Notes: generated by a model not told the origin, from the letters alone. A stretch of 64,000 bases of DNA from Branchiostoma belcheri (GCF_001625305.1 NW_017803047.1:532097-596096), one strand, 5' to 3'; shown: positions 10,510 through 22,462, counted from the first letter of the stretch. A program made the numbers and translations.

Positions 10510-12955
10510 CTAGTTTCCCTGTTGCCTGTCAGGCATACTGGTCAGCAGGTCAGAGTAAGAGAACGTGCACAGTTGCTTCTCTGCCCCCCCACAGATCAAC
10601 AGATCAGGAATGGACCAGTCTGCGCACAGCAGTTTCTCCCTGTGTCCCGACATGTTGTACAGCGGCGCTCGCGGGCTGCGCGTGTCCCACAGCTTCAGCG
10701 TCTTGTCGTACGAGGCCGACACGAGGTGGTGCTGGTTCGTCGGGGACCAGGCTACGGCGGAAACCCACCCTTGGTGCGCGGTGAGCGTGGACTCAACCAA
10801 AACGCCCTTCTGACTCCTCAAGTCCCAGAGACGGACGTGCCTGTCCGAGCTGCCAGATGCAAGCAGGTGGCTGAGGTTGGAGTACGCGACAGCGTGGAAG
10901 GCTTTGGATCCCGTTAACGTTTCTTTCGGAACCCCGGCCTCCACGTCCCACGTCCGGATGGTGTGGTCCCATGATGCACTACACAACGTGACGTCGTTGA
11001 TCCAGGCGACGGATGTTACGGCTTCCCCGTGACCCTGTAGGGTCATCAGCGGCGTTCTCGTCGGTCCCAGCTGATCGTGCTTCGCTTTCTTTTTCCCTCG
11101 TGGTCGCTCTTCTTCCTCATCTTCCTCTGCCTCACCCAAGGACCAGAGTTTCACCATCTTGTCCCAGGAGCCACTCGCAAACCTGTCTGCAGTAGGGTGG
11201 ATGGCCAGGCAGTCCACACTGCGAGCATGCCCCCTACAGCACAGCCTCGGTACTGCAGTCCCACCATCTCTGTCCCAGTCCCACAGCACGATGAGCTGGT
11301 CCTGGGAGGCGCTGAGGAACTGACCACCGATTGCTTCCTGCTTGACCCATGCCACTGCCTTGACCGGCTCCGTGTGTCCAGTTGCCGAGACCAGGTTCTG
11401 ACCGGCTCTAGTCCAGACTTGGACAGTGGAGTCATAGGAACCAGACAGGATGCAATCTCTGTTACCTGTAATTCAGAAATAATACCTTGATAATATTATA
11501 TGTAATAATTATTATATATATATAAGGTTATGTATATCATATTTTACAGGATTGACAGAATAAACTTTATGTACATTTCAATATTTTTTTGTTTACAATA
11601 GACTATAGAGAAAGCGATACAAGGCAATTATTACCTATGCCAAGAAGGTTACAGTACTAGTATGTGTGAAGGGTTGCAGATTTTTTAAACATTTAGTGTC
11701 TTCAATACGAATATGTGCATATATGACAGATTAAGGATGGCACTGAAAGGACAGATTTAACCTTGACCAAGAGTTGTTTTGTGAGAGAGGTATTTAAACA
11801 GCAAGGGGTCTTCCATGTTACATTGTACAACAGGCGCCTAAGAATATAACTTTATACTATATAATAAAATAACAGAAATAACTAAGAGTTCTACGACCTT
11901 TAGATACCATTACTTTGTTGTTGTTCTTCTTCTTCTTTAACGCCTAATATCTCACTAGACGTGGTCTCGGTACATAATTCTTTTTACCTGAGCGCCCCCC
12001 TCCCCACATACACTGTAGGACAAATCGGGACATGCACCCATATAGAGTCAAGTCAAGTTTATTGCGCAACAATTGCATTGGATACAATGTTTGGCAAATA
12101 ACACTTAATAACTATAAGCTATTTCTACTAGTGTACTAATATAACTTTAATACATGTATATATGTTATAATGGACTGTTACATTGCACATTGCTGTGACA
12201 TTGTTTCTCTTTTGTATAGCATTATGTACATATATATTTGGCCTAGATAAACAGATACGTATCGTATACAGAGTCGGGGCATGCATGTTGAAAATTTCTC
12301 TACTTGTCCCAGGTAGTGTTATTTTACTCTTACATGATATCATTAGTTTTTTCCTTTCTTCGTTATAGTAGGTAGCCTGGGTACCATCCTACTTGTATGC
12401 CGGGGCTCCCACACTCGCTTCCCTAACAAGTAGGGAGGGAAGCGAGTGTGGGAGCCCCGGCATACAAGTAGGATGGTACCCAGGCTATATAGTAGGGACA
12501 TATCATTACAAAATGGTACTCATCTTCAACTTTGTCTTCATATGGGTGCATGTCCCGATTTGTCCTACGTATGTGGGGAGGGGGGCGGTCAGGTAAAACT
12601 ATTTGTACGAACCTTGAACGCTGCTTATCCAGTCTTCCTGCTGGATAGCAGTGCGTGGTTCTGGTGCCGGCTGCCGTAACAGGAACTCTATGGACACGAC
12701 TCTTTCCGCAGTCAGCCCCTTGCCCTGCATGTGCGAGTTGAGCGGCAGGCGAAGGAACTCGCCCTCGACCAGGAAGTCGAACTCCCTTCGCGAGCTCTCC
12801 CCGTCGCCATCGCTGGAGTTGAGGAGCCCGTTGATGAGATCGTTCAGTTCTAGAGTGGTGACGGTCGCCGGGACGGAGAAGACGTCCTCGCTGACGGCGA
12901 ACTGAGGCTGTTTGGTGAAGAACTTCGCCTGCACGTGCGGACCGGACGACGCCAT
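10510..12955 (-). CDS. WDR12: WDR12, ribosome biogenesis WD40 protein (PeBoW complex)
   Basis: Two exons: 12955-12613 (an in-frame ATG also lies at 12964) and 11465-10510 (stop TAG). The splice is phase 1 with donor AAG/GTTCGT and acceptor TTACAG. Exon 1 encodes the N-terminal NLE/ubiquitin-like domain (QAKFFTKQPQFAV, then a WISSVQG end as in WDR12). Exon 2 encodes a seven-bladed WD40 propeller with blades such as VKLWSLGE, IRTWDVEA, VRLWDLRS and LKLWDTRS, and an acidic/basic insertion (EEDEEEERPRGKKKAKH) between blades, as in the family. Total length is about 432 aa, close to the roughly 420 aa usual for WDR12. In animals WDR12 works with PES1 and BOP1 in nucleoli to mature 28S/5.8S rRNA and the 60S subunit. 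The coding region has a single intron, which is unusually few. Confidence 0.95.
11985..12600. repeat. Inverted LINE-derived segments in the WDR12 intron
   Basis: CCCCACATACACTGTAGGAC and GACAAATCGGGACATGCACC (11999-12041) recur as the inverse at 12546-12585. The left one is followed by GTCAAGTCAAGTTTATTGCG at 12048, the common start of inverted LINE 3' ends in this window (also 35957 and 19165). Confidence 0.6.
12373..12487. mobile_element. Perfect hairpin element with 9-bp target duplication (A)
   Basis: The arms 12373-12424 and 12436-12487 are 52 bases each and exact reverse complements, with an 11-base loop. The tips read TAGCCTGGGTACCATCC. The direct flanks TATAGTAGG at 12364-12372 and 12488-12496 are identical. 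It lies in the WDR12 intron. Confidence 0.9.
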
Positions 12956-13439
12956 TTTGTCCACAAGTCCCGTCTAGTTAGATGGCATCAAAACGTAAAT
13001 GAATAGATCCAAAGAATGCGATGGTTACGATTCTTGCCAAATTTCTTGCACATTTTACAATTAAAAAATAATTATTTGGGTTTCTAAATTTCTGGGACCC
13101 AATTTGAGGAAATATTGCATTTTTACGCGCGTACATGCAGCTTTGTACGATTTGCAGCGGTTAGTTAATGAAAGTATAGGGTCAAACAGGGGTCAAGCAG
13201 TTGCGGTCCAGGTCAAATAAGGTCAAACCACCTGTGGAATCCAAATTTGGTTCGGTCCATAGAGCCGATTTAATACGTATTAGAACTTAATTGACACAAC
13301 AAAAGTACAGCGACTTTCGTAAGGTCTAAAACTACATGTAGATATACAGACAAATACATGGGTAAAACTTACGTACAAAACAATAGACGAGTCAACTAAT
13401 ACTACTTGATGTAAGGTCTAAACATTCTTTGATATATTT

Positions 13440-13660
13440 ACCTATTTGTACACAGTAAGGGTTATATATTACCTTCTAGGATGAAATTAAATTCATCTAT
13501 AGCATGAAATATAACAAACTCTGTTGGGCAAGCGGAGAGAAGGTTGAACAGCTTTGTGCGTTTATCGTTATATAGTGTACAATTCAAAATAAAATGTTCG
13601 TATTCAATATCATTGGGACAGAATGGACTTATCCTAATGATACAGATAGCTTTGCAGGCT
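13440..13660 (-). mobile_element. LINE fragment with Cys/His knuckle
   Basis: The minus strand reads CPNDIEYEHFILNCTLYNDK, the CxxxxxxEHFxxxC pattern found near the C-terminus of many LINE reverse transcriptases. The head TTGACACAACAAAAGTACAG (13290) also appears at 22017 as part of another copy. Confidence 0.6.
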
Positions 13661-13733
13661 TACTTTAACAGTTGCATGTACAAATAGCTAGGCTGGGAAA
13701 GCCCAGCTGTCACCGATTTCCTTCAAACAATAA

Positions 13734-14293
13734 GGCCGTGTTTATGTGAAGTCAGTGAAAGCGCTTTACCTGTGGTTTACCCCGAAGCCGGTTTCAAGTG
13801 GCTCCATCTGAACGCTCCAAATCACATTGAAAGCGCCTCGATCCCAAACCACTTCTGGAGGTGGTTTCGAATCGGTTTTCCCGCATCGCGATTTGGGTCT
13901 GAACGCAATGTGATTTCAATGTAACTTCGCCTGGTCATGGATTACGGGGTGATATTTCTTTATTTATATGCAATACCAACTTTTACGTGGCAGCAACTTA
14001 AAGAGCAGTAATGGTCAAATAATGTGTCCGTTCTAGGACGAGCTTCACCGCCTCTGGCGGGACCACGTCGGCATTCGGCCGAGATACGCTGGGAGGGGGG
14101 CACCAGCAAACAGGTCGTTGACCTCTGACATTAATAACACGCCACCTTGCGTGTTATCATCAAACAGAAATAAATGTAGCTCAAGTGAATTGTGATCGGA
14201 CACGATTTCACAGTAGTGTGTGGCACGTGGACCATATGTGAGGAATGTGAGTTACCCGAATGGCGGTTTGGGTGACTTCATTTAAACACGGCC
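13734..14293. mobile_element. MITE, GGCCGTGTTT family, second copy
   Basis: 560 bp, collinear with 681-1250 (for example GATTACGGGGTGATATTTC and GGGACCACGTCGGCATTCGG). Flanks are TAA and ATT, so the target duplication is not intact. It lies between WDR12 and the first LDLa-CUB gene. Confidence 0.85.
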
Positions 14294-14425
14294 ATTTTAA
14301 TAATGAAACGTGTTACACGCACAACCATTTAATGATTAGCCCTAAATTTTCCGGTCCTTCAAATATTGCGTGCTAAGCAGGATGTGATATGTTTGCTGAA
14401 AGATAAAAGCTGGTATCTATTGTAA

Positions 14426-14782
14426 GGCCATGTTGATTTGATTATATGGATGGCATCGACGCGTGCACGAATTTCCGTCCGCTTCTACAAAAAAAGTTTT
14501 CAACCATACTGTAAATCGTACAAAACAGTCGCAAAATGAGCAAATATATACCGTAAGTTTGGAAAACTATACCAATTAGAATGCCAAAATCAAACGTAAA
14601 TGTAAAGAAATGAATTTGAAGAGTAGATTATTCGCCATACCATGTCATTTGTTCATGACCACGTAGATTTCATAATAAAAGCAACTTTTTTTTTTGTTTG
14701 CCAAACTTTTTTTTATTCGCACGCTCGCATCAGTTTTTGGGTTCCCAGTGGATGTCATCCATATAATCAAATAAACATGGCC
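14426..14782. mobile_element. MITE of the GATGACATC group, GGCCATGTT ends
   Basis: The ends GGCCATGTTGATTTGATTA and the inverse (ATAATCAAATAAACATGGCC) are flanked by TAA on both sides. It is inverted relative to 2509-2885. It ends 74 bases before the start codon at 14856, so it may contribute to the promoter or 5' UTR. Confidence 0.85.
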
Positions 14783-14855
14783 TAACTTCAAACCAGAGTG
14801 AACCCTTGGTGCAATCGAGCATATCGTTAGAGTGACTCTTCCAGCTGTGTTCGGT

Positions 14856-17295
14856 ATGGAGTTTGCTGTGGTGTTCCTCCTGATTTTCAGGGCCGCCCTC
14901 GGTAAATATGGACGGAGTTTATTCCTTTCTTCAGAGACTAGCTTATTGTTTAGTCTACTAATCTGAAACTCTCTTGGAACACTCTTACTTGATGAGCATA
15001 TGGTAGTGTCTGGTTAGCCTCTACCAGGCCTCTAAGGCGACTGGAAAGAGTAGAAATTGACCTAATAGACAGATAACACGCCAAGGGAGCTAGTTTGCTA
15101 AAGAGTGCTGATTTTGGCTAATTGGCCAAACAAAATTTGGCCAATTTCTACTCTTCGCAACCAAGTGCACTTCTGAAGCCTGGTGGAGGCTAGTGTACAA
15201 GTTTGGGGGTAGTACAAACATGTTAGCCTCTACCAGGCTTCATGAAGCGGCTGGAAAGAGTAGAACTTGGCCAAATAGACAGATGATATGCCAGGGGTGT
15301 TTAAGAGAACAGTTTGCCACTCCTGAAACTCTTAGCGCGGGCCAACTCCCCCGTCATGGCATATCATCTATCTGGCCAATTTCAACTCTTTCCAGCCGCT
15401 TCCTGAAGCCTGGTATAGAAGTTGGAGAGGAGCAGGTTGGGCAGGATATGCTTCACTCTCATTATAATAGTAATTTAAATATATTCTTGTACTAGTGACT
15501 TGTACATGTATATGGGCAAATATATTCGGATCAAAGTATGTACTCTCCAAGCAGAGGTTTTGGCTTATTTTTGCCGTGTTTTAGGCTTTTTATTGGGCTT
15601 TTTTTTTGCACTAGTATCTTTTTTTATACCGTTGGGCTGGCATAATTAAAGAATACCAGTGCAAAAAGAAAAATCCCGATAAAAAGAGTCTAGAACACAC
15701 CAAAGATACGCCAAAGCCCAAACCTCTGCTTGGGGGGTACAAAGAATGTATAATGTACAAAGATGACGATAATATATCTGCTCTTTTGTATATAGTAGAG
15801 GGGATTCATTCCTCAAGCTACCGACATCTCTCACACGCAGTCGTCCCTCAGTAAGACATCTGGAGCCGCATAGTTCCCGTTTAGAACTTTTATTCAGCCT
15901 GTCACACGACCGGTTTCGCCTGTGTGGCTTCTTCAAGTGTACAGAGGCTAATGACACAAGTGCATGAAGGTCTCACTTATATACCTTTCCAGTACATAGT
16001 GCCCTCAGGTCAGTTACATGGCGTTCAGATCGCCCTGACCTGTTACATAGTTCGTTCTAAACGGGAACTATGCGGCTCCAGATGTCTTACTGAGGGACGA
16101 CTGCGTGTGCAAGATGTCGATAGCTTGAGGAATGAATCCCCTCTACTATATCTCTGCTCTTTTGTATTTAGCCTGTGATCCGGGTGAGTTCGCCTGTACG
16201 GACGGGTCAGACTGTGTGACGACCAGCTGGCTGTGTGACGGCTGGCAGGACTGCGATGATAGCTCGGACGAAGTACAAGCAAACTGCGACGGTGGGAACA
16301 ACAGAAAGAAAGATTGTGTTTGTTTGTTTGTTTGTTCGTTTGTGTGTGTTAGTGTGTGCGTGTGTGTGTGTGCTTGTTAGTAAGTACATGAATGCATTTG
16401 TTTGCATGTGTTTATTTGTGTGTGTGAGAGGGGAAGAGAAACAAAGTGAGAGATAAGAGGGACAGATAAAGATGGAATATTGCAAAAGAAAATGAAAGAG
16501 AAAGAATGAATGAATGAATGAATGAATGAAAGAAAGGAAGTCAATTTGGATGGTAGATTGTCACTGAGAACCAATTCTAACCTATGTTTGAAATGAAAGA
16601 GAGTAAGCTTAAGACTGATAAAGAAGGAAAGATTGCGAAATTTCTAAAGAAAAAAGGAAAAGAAAGACAGACAGAAAGGAAGAAAGAAAAAAGAAAAGAA
16701 AGAAAGAAAGATAGAAAGAAAGAAGGAAAGAAAGAAAGAAAGAAAAAGAAAGAAAGAGAGAGAGAGAGAAATTAGTTGATTTGGACGGTAGATCGTCAAT
16801 GAGAACCCATTATAACCTGTGTATTATGTAACTTTGCAGCCCATCCCTACAACTGTGACGCCAACCAGTTTGAGTGCCCGAACAGTGGCCGCTGTATCCC
16901 GCTTATATGGAGATGTGATGGCGATGATGACTGTGGGGACTACAGTGACGAACAGGACTGCTCTCAGACTGTCGGTACGTGAGAAAACCTTTTTTTGTAC
17001 AGGCCTATTAATATTCAAACCGATCATTTTGTGGCTGCAAAGACAGAATAAAATTTGTTTAAAGTCAAAACTTTTGGCCCAACACAAAAAATTCTCTCAC
17101 CTAGAGCTTTCGATCAGTCACTCTGGTCTTCCTCAGTAGACTGACCCAGTGAAGCTTGTCACGTGGCTTCTTTTAAGTGAGACGTCAACACTGGGTCAAA
17201 GGTATCTGGTAGACGATGTCGGCCCCCGTCGCGGTTCAATGAAGGGTGATGGTACAGAATAAAATTGTCCAGACAGTTACCGTTTCATCACCCAT

Positions 17296-17334
<39 letters not shown>

Positions 17335-19851
17335 TGACGATTTACCACATTTGTGGAAGGATTGACATAACAGGTGACTATCACCTTTTCAAAGATGTCA
17401 AACCTGAGACCAGACTGTAATGTTTGAACCACTCACACCGGGAAGGTCCCCTACTCTTTTCGATAAGTGTGGTGGGTTCTTTAACGTGCGTGAGGTGTGG
17501 CTCTCCCAAACATTGTCTGGCTAATGGATAAAGCCTGGTTAATTTTATTCTGTCTTTTCGAATTCAGCCACCAAAAGATCTGCTTAGAGATTACAGAGGC
17601 CAATTAGCCTATCCAATTATCTATCATGAAAGCTGAAAAGCCAAGGTATCTACCCGGTCGCGTGGAGGTACACAGATTCTTTATTGACTCGACCAAAGGA
17701 CAGGGAGTTTCGTTAGGGGGCGTTATATGAAGCTCCTTGCTAAAACTAAGATCAAACAAAACTTAATACAATTATGATACAGGAAGTCATTCTACGTACG
17801 TATGCAGAATATATGTCAGAGGAAAAATTAGAAGTAGAATGTATTCTTTTCCAAGTAAAGGTGTAGCAAGTACATGTGTACTGCACATTCGACTGTTTTT
17901 CTGTAGCCCCTGGCGGAGGCGGAGCGGGAAGCAGCTGCAACCACGTGCAAAGTTCGGACACGGGAACTATTTCTCTTACTAACTACCAGGTGATATATCT
18001 CATTCTGTGACAGGAGATTCCTTCTATTTTTATGTTTACCGAAGGAAAACATATTGTTTTTGCTCCGTTTCTTCTTCATCTCCAAACAGTGACATATGAC
18101 CTGACCAATGACATGATTTGTTGACGTCTGTCACCATGGTGACTGGTGTTGCGTTACATAATGTTGCAATTTCATGGTCTGCTCTGCTCCTGTCACCATA
18201 TACTAGTAGTACATGTATATGTGAATGTGTTTGAGTATGAATTAACAGAGCAGACCATGTGCGAAGGTAAACATTATGCATTTGCTTTGCAAATGTTACC
18301 TTTCTAGTTCTATATCCTTTATATCTTCCTATCAAATTTCTATGGTTCTATATATACACACACTAAATGTTACATATAACATAGACAAATATATGGCGTT
18401 ATCTTTTTCAACATTTTGCATTCCCTGGTAATGCATGAAATAATACCATGTTGCTATTGTTTCCAGAACAACCAGGACTGTCTTTGGACCATCTCTGTCA
18501 GCTCTGGCAATGCCATCGTGCTGCAGTTCACTAGCTTCTCGCTAGAGGAAGACTCTTTTTGCGAGTACGTAAACAAACTTATCTTCAATTCTTTACACAC
18601 AACACATCGAAATGGCAGAGAAGAGCATATTTGTACATTAGCAGCGAACATGACCATTTATTTCGTAGAAAACTAGAATTGAAACACGCACGACCTGTCA
18701 ATTGGAACATAACTCAAGTTATTTTTTTGATTTTTTAGAACACAGCGGTGTTCTATTTGGATCACTTGAGGTCATATGCGGGTGATTATTGGGTTGTTTA
18801 ATGTATGCATTGGGATGAATAATGACCCGATTTTGACTCTATTTGTGACATTTCGGCGTCATAAGGAATGTGGAATGGAGCCTTCTGATTGGTCAACGTC
18901 ACCCGGCTATATGATAATACAAATTATTAGTGCCACTATCAATAATGACAGCAGTGTCAACTGACTCAATATTATGTTAGGCATATCCTTTGCTTGGTAC
19001 GGTAAGAATATCCAGGGAGCCATCCGGTTTTGTACCCAATTTTTTAGGGGCAGTGAGTGCAAGGGAGCAAAACGGATGGCATCCAGGCTACGTAACGAAA
19101 CGACGATTACTAGTATGATAATTTAAAACAGTGCAAATATACAAAAGCCAGGTTATATTGAGTGAATGAATGAATGAAGTTTATTGCTCAACAACACAAT
19201 CGTACAAGGTACAATGTGTGGCAGTAATACAACAATACTACAAAACTTTACTTGCTACAAACTACTATCTAAAAAGTATTTGAGTTACCATATGGTCATG
19301 TATTGATGATATGTTCTCGCTTATGGAATTCAATACAGAAATTGGCCTACGTAAGCAGATATGGTAGATGGACATGACAATAATTCATGGAATGTATCGT
19401 ACTGTGTACCAGATTGGGTGAATTTTGTCTTTAGTAGTAATAGTCTGTAACAATGTATCTCTTTCTTTGCTATAGGTGGGACAAGTCATAACAAAATGAA
19501 ATTCATCTTCAATATTCTTATTACATGTGGGGCACAGTCTCAGTGAGTGACTGGTGTGTTGTGGTGCCGACCTTTTATATGCAACACTGTGCCAACTTTT
19601 GGGACAATTCCCACCATAAACAACCTTCCTTGATAATGCTATAACGTTACCTTACACCCAGGTACGACTACGTGGCTGTCTATGACGGACCGACCGTCAC
19701 CTCCCCTCTCCTCGGCAAGTTCTGCGGCTCCACCCCGCCTGGTCCTGTCCGGTCCACCGGTAACCAGATCGTCGTCCGGTTCTACTCGGATTACAGTGGA
19801 GTGTACGACGGATTTGAGGCCACCTATACCGCCGTGCCACTTAATGCTTAA
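14856..19851 (+). CDS. Secreted protein with two LDLa modules and one CUB domain
   Basis: Six exons: 14856-14901, 16172-16291, 16840-16974, 17907-17989, 18467-18564 and 19662-19851 (stop TAA); 223 aa with consistent phases. Exon 1 is a signal peptide ([16 protein letters not shown]). Exons 2 and 3 are each one LDL-receptor class A repeat with six cysteines and the Ca-binding end [13 protein letters not shown] or [13 protein letters not shown]; both are phase 1-1. After a Gly-rich linker, exons 4-6 form one CUB domain ([26 protein letters not shown]...DGFEATYTA) with four cysteines. No membrane segment is seen, so it is probably extracellular. The ligand is unknown. It is a tandem paralogue of the gene at 22533, with an identical first-exon length of 46 coding bases. 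The stop codon lies 10 bases before a MITE. Confidence 0.9.
15015..15192. mobile_element. Foldback element, TAGCCTCTACCAGG tip (first of a close pair)
   Basis: The left arm TAGCCTCTACCAGGC..CTGGAAAGAGTAGAAATTG and the right arm (TTTCTACTCTT...AAGCCTGGTGGAGGCTA) are inverse with gaps. Flanks begin GTGT on both sides but do not match over nine bases. In intron 1 of the first LDLa-CUB gene. Confidence 0.7.
15224..15420. mobile_element. Foldback element, TAGCCTCTACCAGG tip (second of pair)
   Basis: Arms of about 80 bases: TAGCCTCTACCAGGCTTCATG, GGCTGGAAAGAGTAGAACTT and ATAGACAGATGATATGCCA, with their inverses at 15350-15418. The right tip has decayed. The outer 50 bases resemble the neighbour and 24180-24474, while the core differs. 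Confidence 0.75.
15770..16160. repeat. Inverted repeat flanking 15.8-16.15 kb
   Basis: GAGGGGATTCATTCCTCAAG, GTCGTCCCTCAGTAAGACAT and CATAGTTCCCGTTTAGAAC (15798-15886) recur as the inverse at 16050-16143. A foldback structure of about 350 bases ends 12 bases before the acceptor of LDLa exon 2. Confidence 0.75.
16310..16380. repeat. GT-rich microsatellite
   Basis: TTTG and GT runs directly after LDLa exon 2. They produce short frames on both strands that are not genes. Confidence 0.85.
16495..16775. repeat. GAAT and GAAA microsatellites
   Basis: (GAAT) at about 16505-16530 and a long (GAAA) purine tract at about 16630-16770 in the intron between LDLa modules 1 and 2. Confidence 0.9.
17060..17252. 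repeat. Dispersed element, copy of 21049-21289
   Basis: The segment from AAGTCAAAACTTTTGGCCCA to GTTCAATGAAGGGTGATGG is nearly identical to 21050-21242. It lies in the intron before the CUB exons. Confidence 0.85.
17291..17337. repeat. TTTA microsatellite
   Basis: About 11 copies of TTTA, directly followed by a dispersed repeat segment (17340-17560) whose block GAGGTGTGGCT is also found at 44060-44090. Confidence 0.85.
19009..19090. mobile_element. Decayed hairpin element, TAGCCTGG-type
   Basis: The right end GGATGGCATCCAGGCTA and the left end TATCCAGGGAGCCATCCGG pair with mismatches over about 22 bases, also pairing CAAAAC with GTTTTG. This looks like an old member of the hairpin family. 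Confidence 0.45.
19155..19620 (-). mobile_element. LINE 3' fragment
   Basis: The minus strand encodes [20 protein letters not shown], a Cys/His knuckle typical of the LINE C-terminus, then a 3' end with (GAAT) repeats at 19162-19178. It lies in the last intron of the first LDLa-CUB gene. Confidence 0.7.
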
Positions 19852-19861
19852 AGCTGCATTA

Positions 19862-20267
19862 GGCCACAGCAAGTAAATTTTATGGATGACATCCTCTGCA
19901 GACTCCAATTCTAATGCGAGCGGGCGAAAAAAACAAGACGGGCCGAAAAAAACAAGGTTCCTACATTTCAAAATTTCGACGCAATAATGGTACAAATGGT
20001 TTTGATTCAGTGGGAACATCACATATACACAGCCAGCATCACATATCACTGCATTAAAGTAAGAAACAACACATTAAATCAGAGCCTTTTCTTGTTTCCT
20101 ATCTTCATAGTTATCTGCCATCCACCTTCCGGCATGGCAACAGACATCTTTGCCCATTTTCGGCTTGTTGACCACTGTCCGAAGGCAACAAAATTTCTTG
20201 TTTTTTTTTTCCAAAATCATGCGAAAATTAATGCGCGCGCTGATGTCATCCATAAAAATTACTTGTG
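19862..20267. mobile_element. MITE of the GATGACATC group, directly after the LDLa-CUB 1 stop
   Basis: The ends GGCCACAGCAAGTAAATTTT..GGATGACATCC and the inverse (GATGTCATCCATAAAAATTAC). Flanks are TTA and TAA. It begins 10 bases after the stop codon, so the 3' UTR should be made largely of it. Confidence 0.7.
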
Positions 20268-20269
20268 TA

Positions 20270-21045
20270 AAATCAGGATGAAACAAAAAGTCAATTTTCT
20301 GGTTATTTCTTTACAAAGTAAATTTAGTCAACTCTACTCCATTGCAAATAAGTGATAATTCAAGAAGTATAAGTGCCAAAATATGACGCCGTACAATTGT
20401 CTTTGACGCTTTAAGAGTATGTTTAAAAGCTGGAAACATAACTGTCAGCCATGTTTGTTTACATTCTGGTATTTTGTGGTGGTGCCACAAACTAAGTGCG
20501 CCTCATGTGTGCTGTTTTAATGCACACCATAGATGCACCACTAGAGAGAATCAATAAATATTGCAAACTCGAACGGAAAACCCCTCTCTTGCGTCTGTTT
20601 ACTAGAACATAAGAAATCCTAATGTAACTTCTTATACGTGAATCATGCTCAAATAAATTGAAAAACACGAGATGACTTTGTAGCAACCTCTTTAGATCTT
20701 TTAATAGTACATAATTATATACATTTTAGTCAGCAAAGTTTGCAAATGACGTAATGTAAGATTCGAAGCAAAGATCAGAAATATATATATAGAACATGTG
20801 GCAGATAATACAAGTTTCCATGGACGAGGATGCTAAAGCAACGACGAGTTGATTGAGACAACTATCTGTCTGAAAAACACCTCCCCAAAAGTATCAATCA
20901 CAATGTTTGCTTTTTTATAGGACGACACGTGTCCATGACCCCGGTCATATTGTTCTGTAGAGCGATTTTTTTCGTGACTTGTTATGGCTCAATTAACTAG
21001 GTCAAACGAATCTCGTGACGAATTTATGGCTGACGTGGATCAAAT
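20270..21045. other. Gene-free stretch between LDLa-CUB genes
   Basis: No coding exon or clear repeat family recognised here. It is AT-rich. Confidence 0.4.
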
Positions 21046-21048
21046 AAG

Positions 21049-21289
21049 TTTAAAGTTAAAACTTTTGTTCCAACATAAAAGTTCTCTCACGTAGAGCTTT
21101 CGACCAGTCACTCTGGTCTTCCTCAGTAGACTGACCCAGTGAAGTTTGTCACGTGGCTTCTTTGAAGTGTGACGTCAACACTGGGTCAAAGGTATCTGGT
21201 AGACGATGTCGGCCCCCGTCGCGGTTCAATGAAGGGTGATGGGCCCTGATGTGATTTTTTTGTGTTGGAACAAAAGCTTTAACTTTAAA
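21049..21289. mobile_element. Short element with TTTAAAGTTAAA inverted ends
   Basis: The left end TTTAAAGTTAAAACTTTTGT is mirrored at the right by CAAAAGCTTTAACTTTAAA, and the body matches 17060-17252. The GTTCCAACA/TGTTGGAAC motif recurs in the elements at 41262, 58700 and 61500. Confidence 0.75.
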
Positions 21290-21599
21290 CATGTAATTAC
21301 CAACACAGATGAACTTTCATGATAAAGGACCAAATAAATTTGGCTCGGTGAAATCAAGGACGCTTTACTAATAAAACGTCCTTGGTGAATCACTGAGGGA
21401 AGCTTGGGCAATGGTGAATAAAATCTTACAGGTTCTTTTGAGTATCCAGGAAGACGATCAGGCTGATTTATTAACATTAGGAAATACACAACTTACCCGA
21501 ACCACTTTGTTTTTTTTGCAACGCTGACGACAACATCGCTTGGAGAAATATCGATTTTATGTAGTGTTCTGAAATGTAGAAAAAAAGGTCTCCCGTGCC

Positions 21600-21867
21600 C
21601 TTATGCAGAGCATAGGGTTTTGGTGCCCATGTCCATTTCCGTAGCCCTTGGGCGGCACACAGTTGTGCAGGGCACTACAGCAGGGGGCTGGTCCGCTGGT
21701 AGTGTTGTGTGCTTGACCTTCCCACACTCTTTCTCATATGTGCTGAGTGCTAAGCAGAGAAGTGTGTACCACTTTTTAAAAAGTCTTTGGTATGACCCGG
21801 CCGGGGTTTGAACTCACGACCTCCCGGTTACAAAGCGAGCACTCTACCAATTGAGCTATTGCACCCG
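21600..21867 (-). mobile_element. tRNA-derived SINE, copy 1
   Basis: The minus strand starts with a tRNA-like head: GTGCAATAGCTCAATTGG (box A), a TTTGTAA loop with TGT, and GTTCAAACCCCGG (box B). A shared body of about 200 bases follows (AGCACTCAGCACATATGAG; GGGCACC...CTATGCTCTGC). The anticodon stem is imperfect, so this is not a working tRNA. Confidence 0.85.
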
Positions 21868-22004
21868 TAGCTTTGAAATGCAGAAACGACAAAGTCTAAT
21901 ATATCAACTCATAATACTTTCGAAAACCTAGCTCTTCAGTACAAGCAAAGTATAAGCACTTCAGTTACATGGTGAGTATAAAGTTTCCATGATCTTTAAG
22001 ACAA

Positions 22005-22200
22005 TTGATTCTTTATTGACACAACAAAAAGTACAGGAACTTTTGTATGTTCTTGTACAACTAAAGATCTAACAAACGTTAAATACATGTATGGATAACG
22101 TCATTTTACGTACAGAATATATGTATGCGGCAAATTACATACAGAATATATGTCAGTGGTAACGGTAAAGGTTAACTATTCTCTCACATGTAGTCTCTAA
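22005..22200 (-). repeat. LINE-tail-like repeat
   Basis: TTCTTTATTGACACAACAAAAAG and ATGTACAGAATATATG-type blocks resemble 13285-13400 and 17685-17830. Probably the 3' ends of one LINE family. Confidence 0.45.
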
Positions 22201-22462
22201 GATTGAAACATTTTTTAATGTTAAGACATAAACGGCCAGGCGTGTCAGGGACGCATGAGCTTTTGCGTACGTTGATGAGACGTCATCGAGACAAGTTGGT
22301 TCCATCATTTAAAAATTCCCTCAGCATTTCTATGTTTGTTTAGTGTGAGACACCATGGGTACAGCCAGGTGTTCAAATTCTAACTGTTGCACACGAAACA
22401 TCCGCTCAGGTAGATGTTAAATACTAACATGAGATAGGCACAGCACACTTTGCCCTCATTGC

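Noticed and set aside
11077..11490. 137-aa plus-strand frame
   Set aside because: Antisense shadow of WDR12 exon 2.
21797..21867. tRNA-Thr(TGT) gene on the minus strand
   Set aside because: The anticodon stem has a mismatch and the sequence continues into a body shared with 58027-58345, so it is the head of a SINE.
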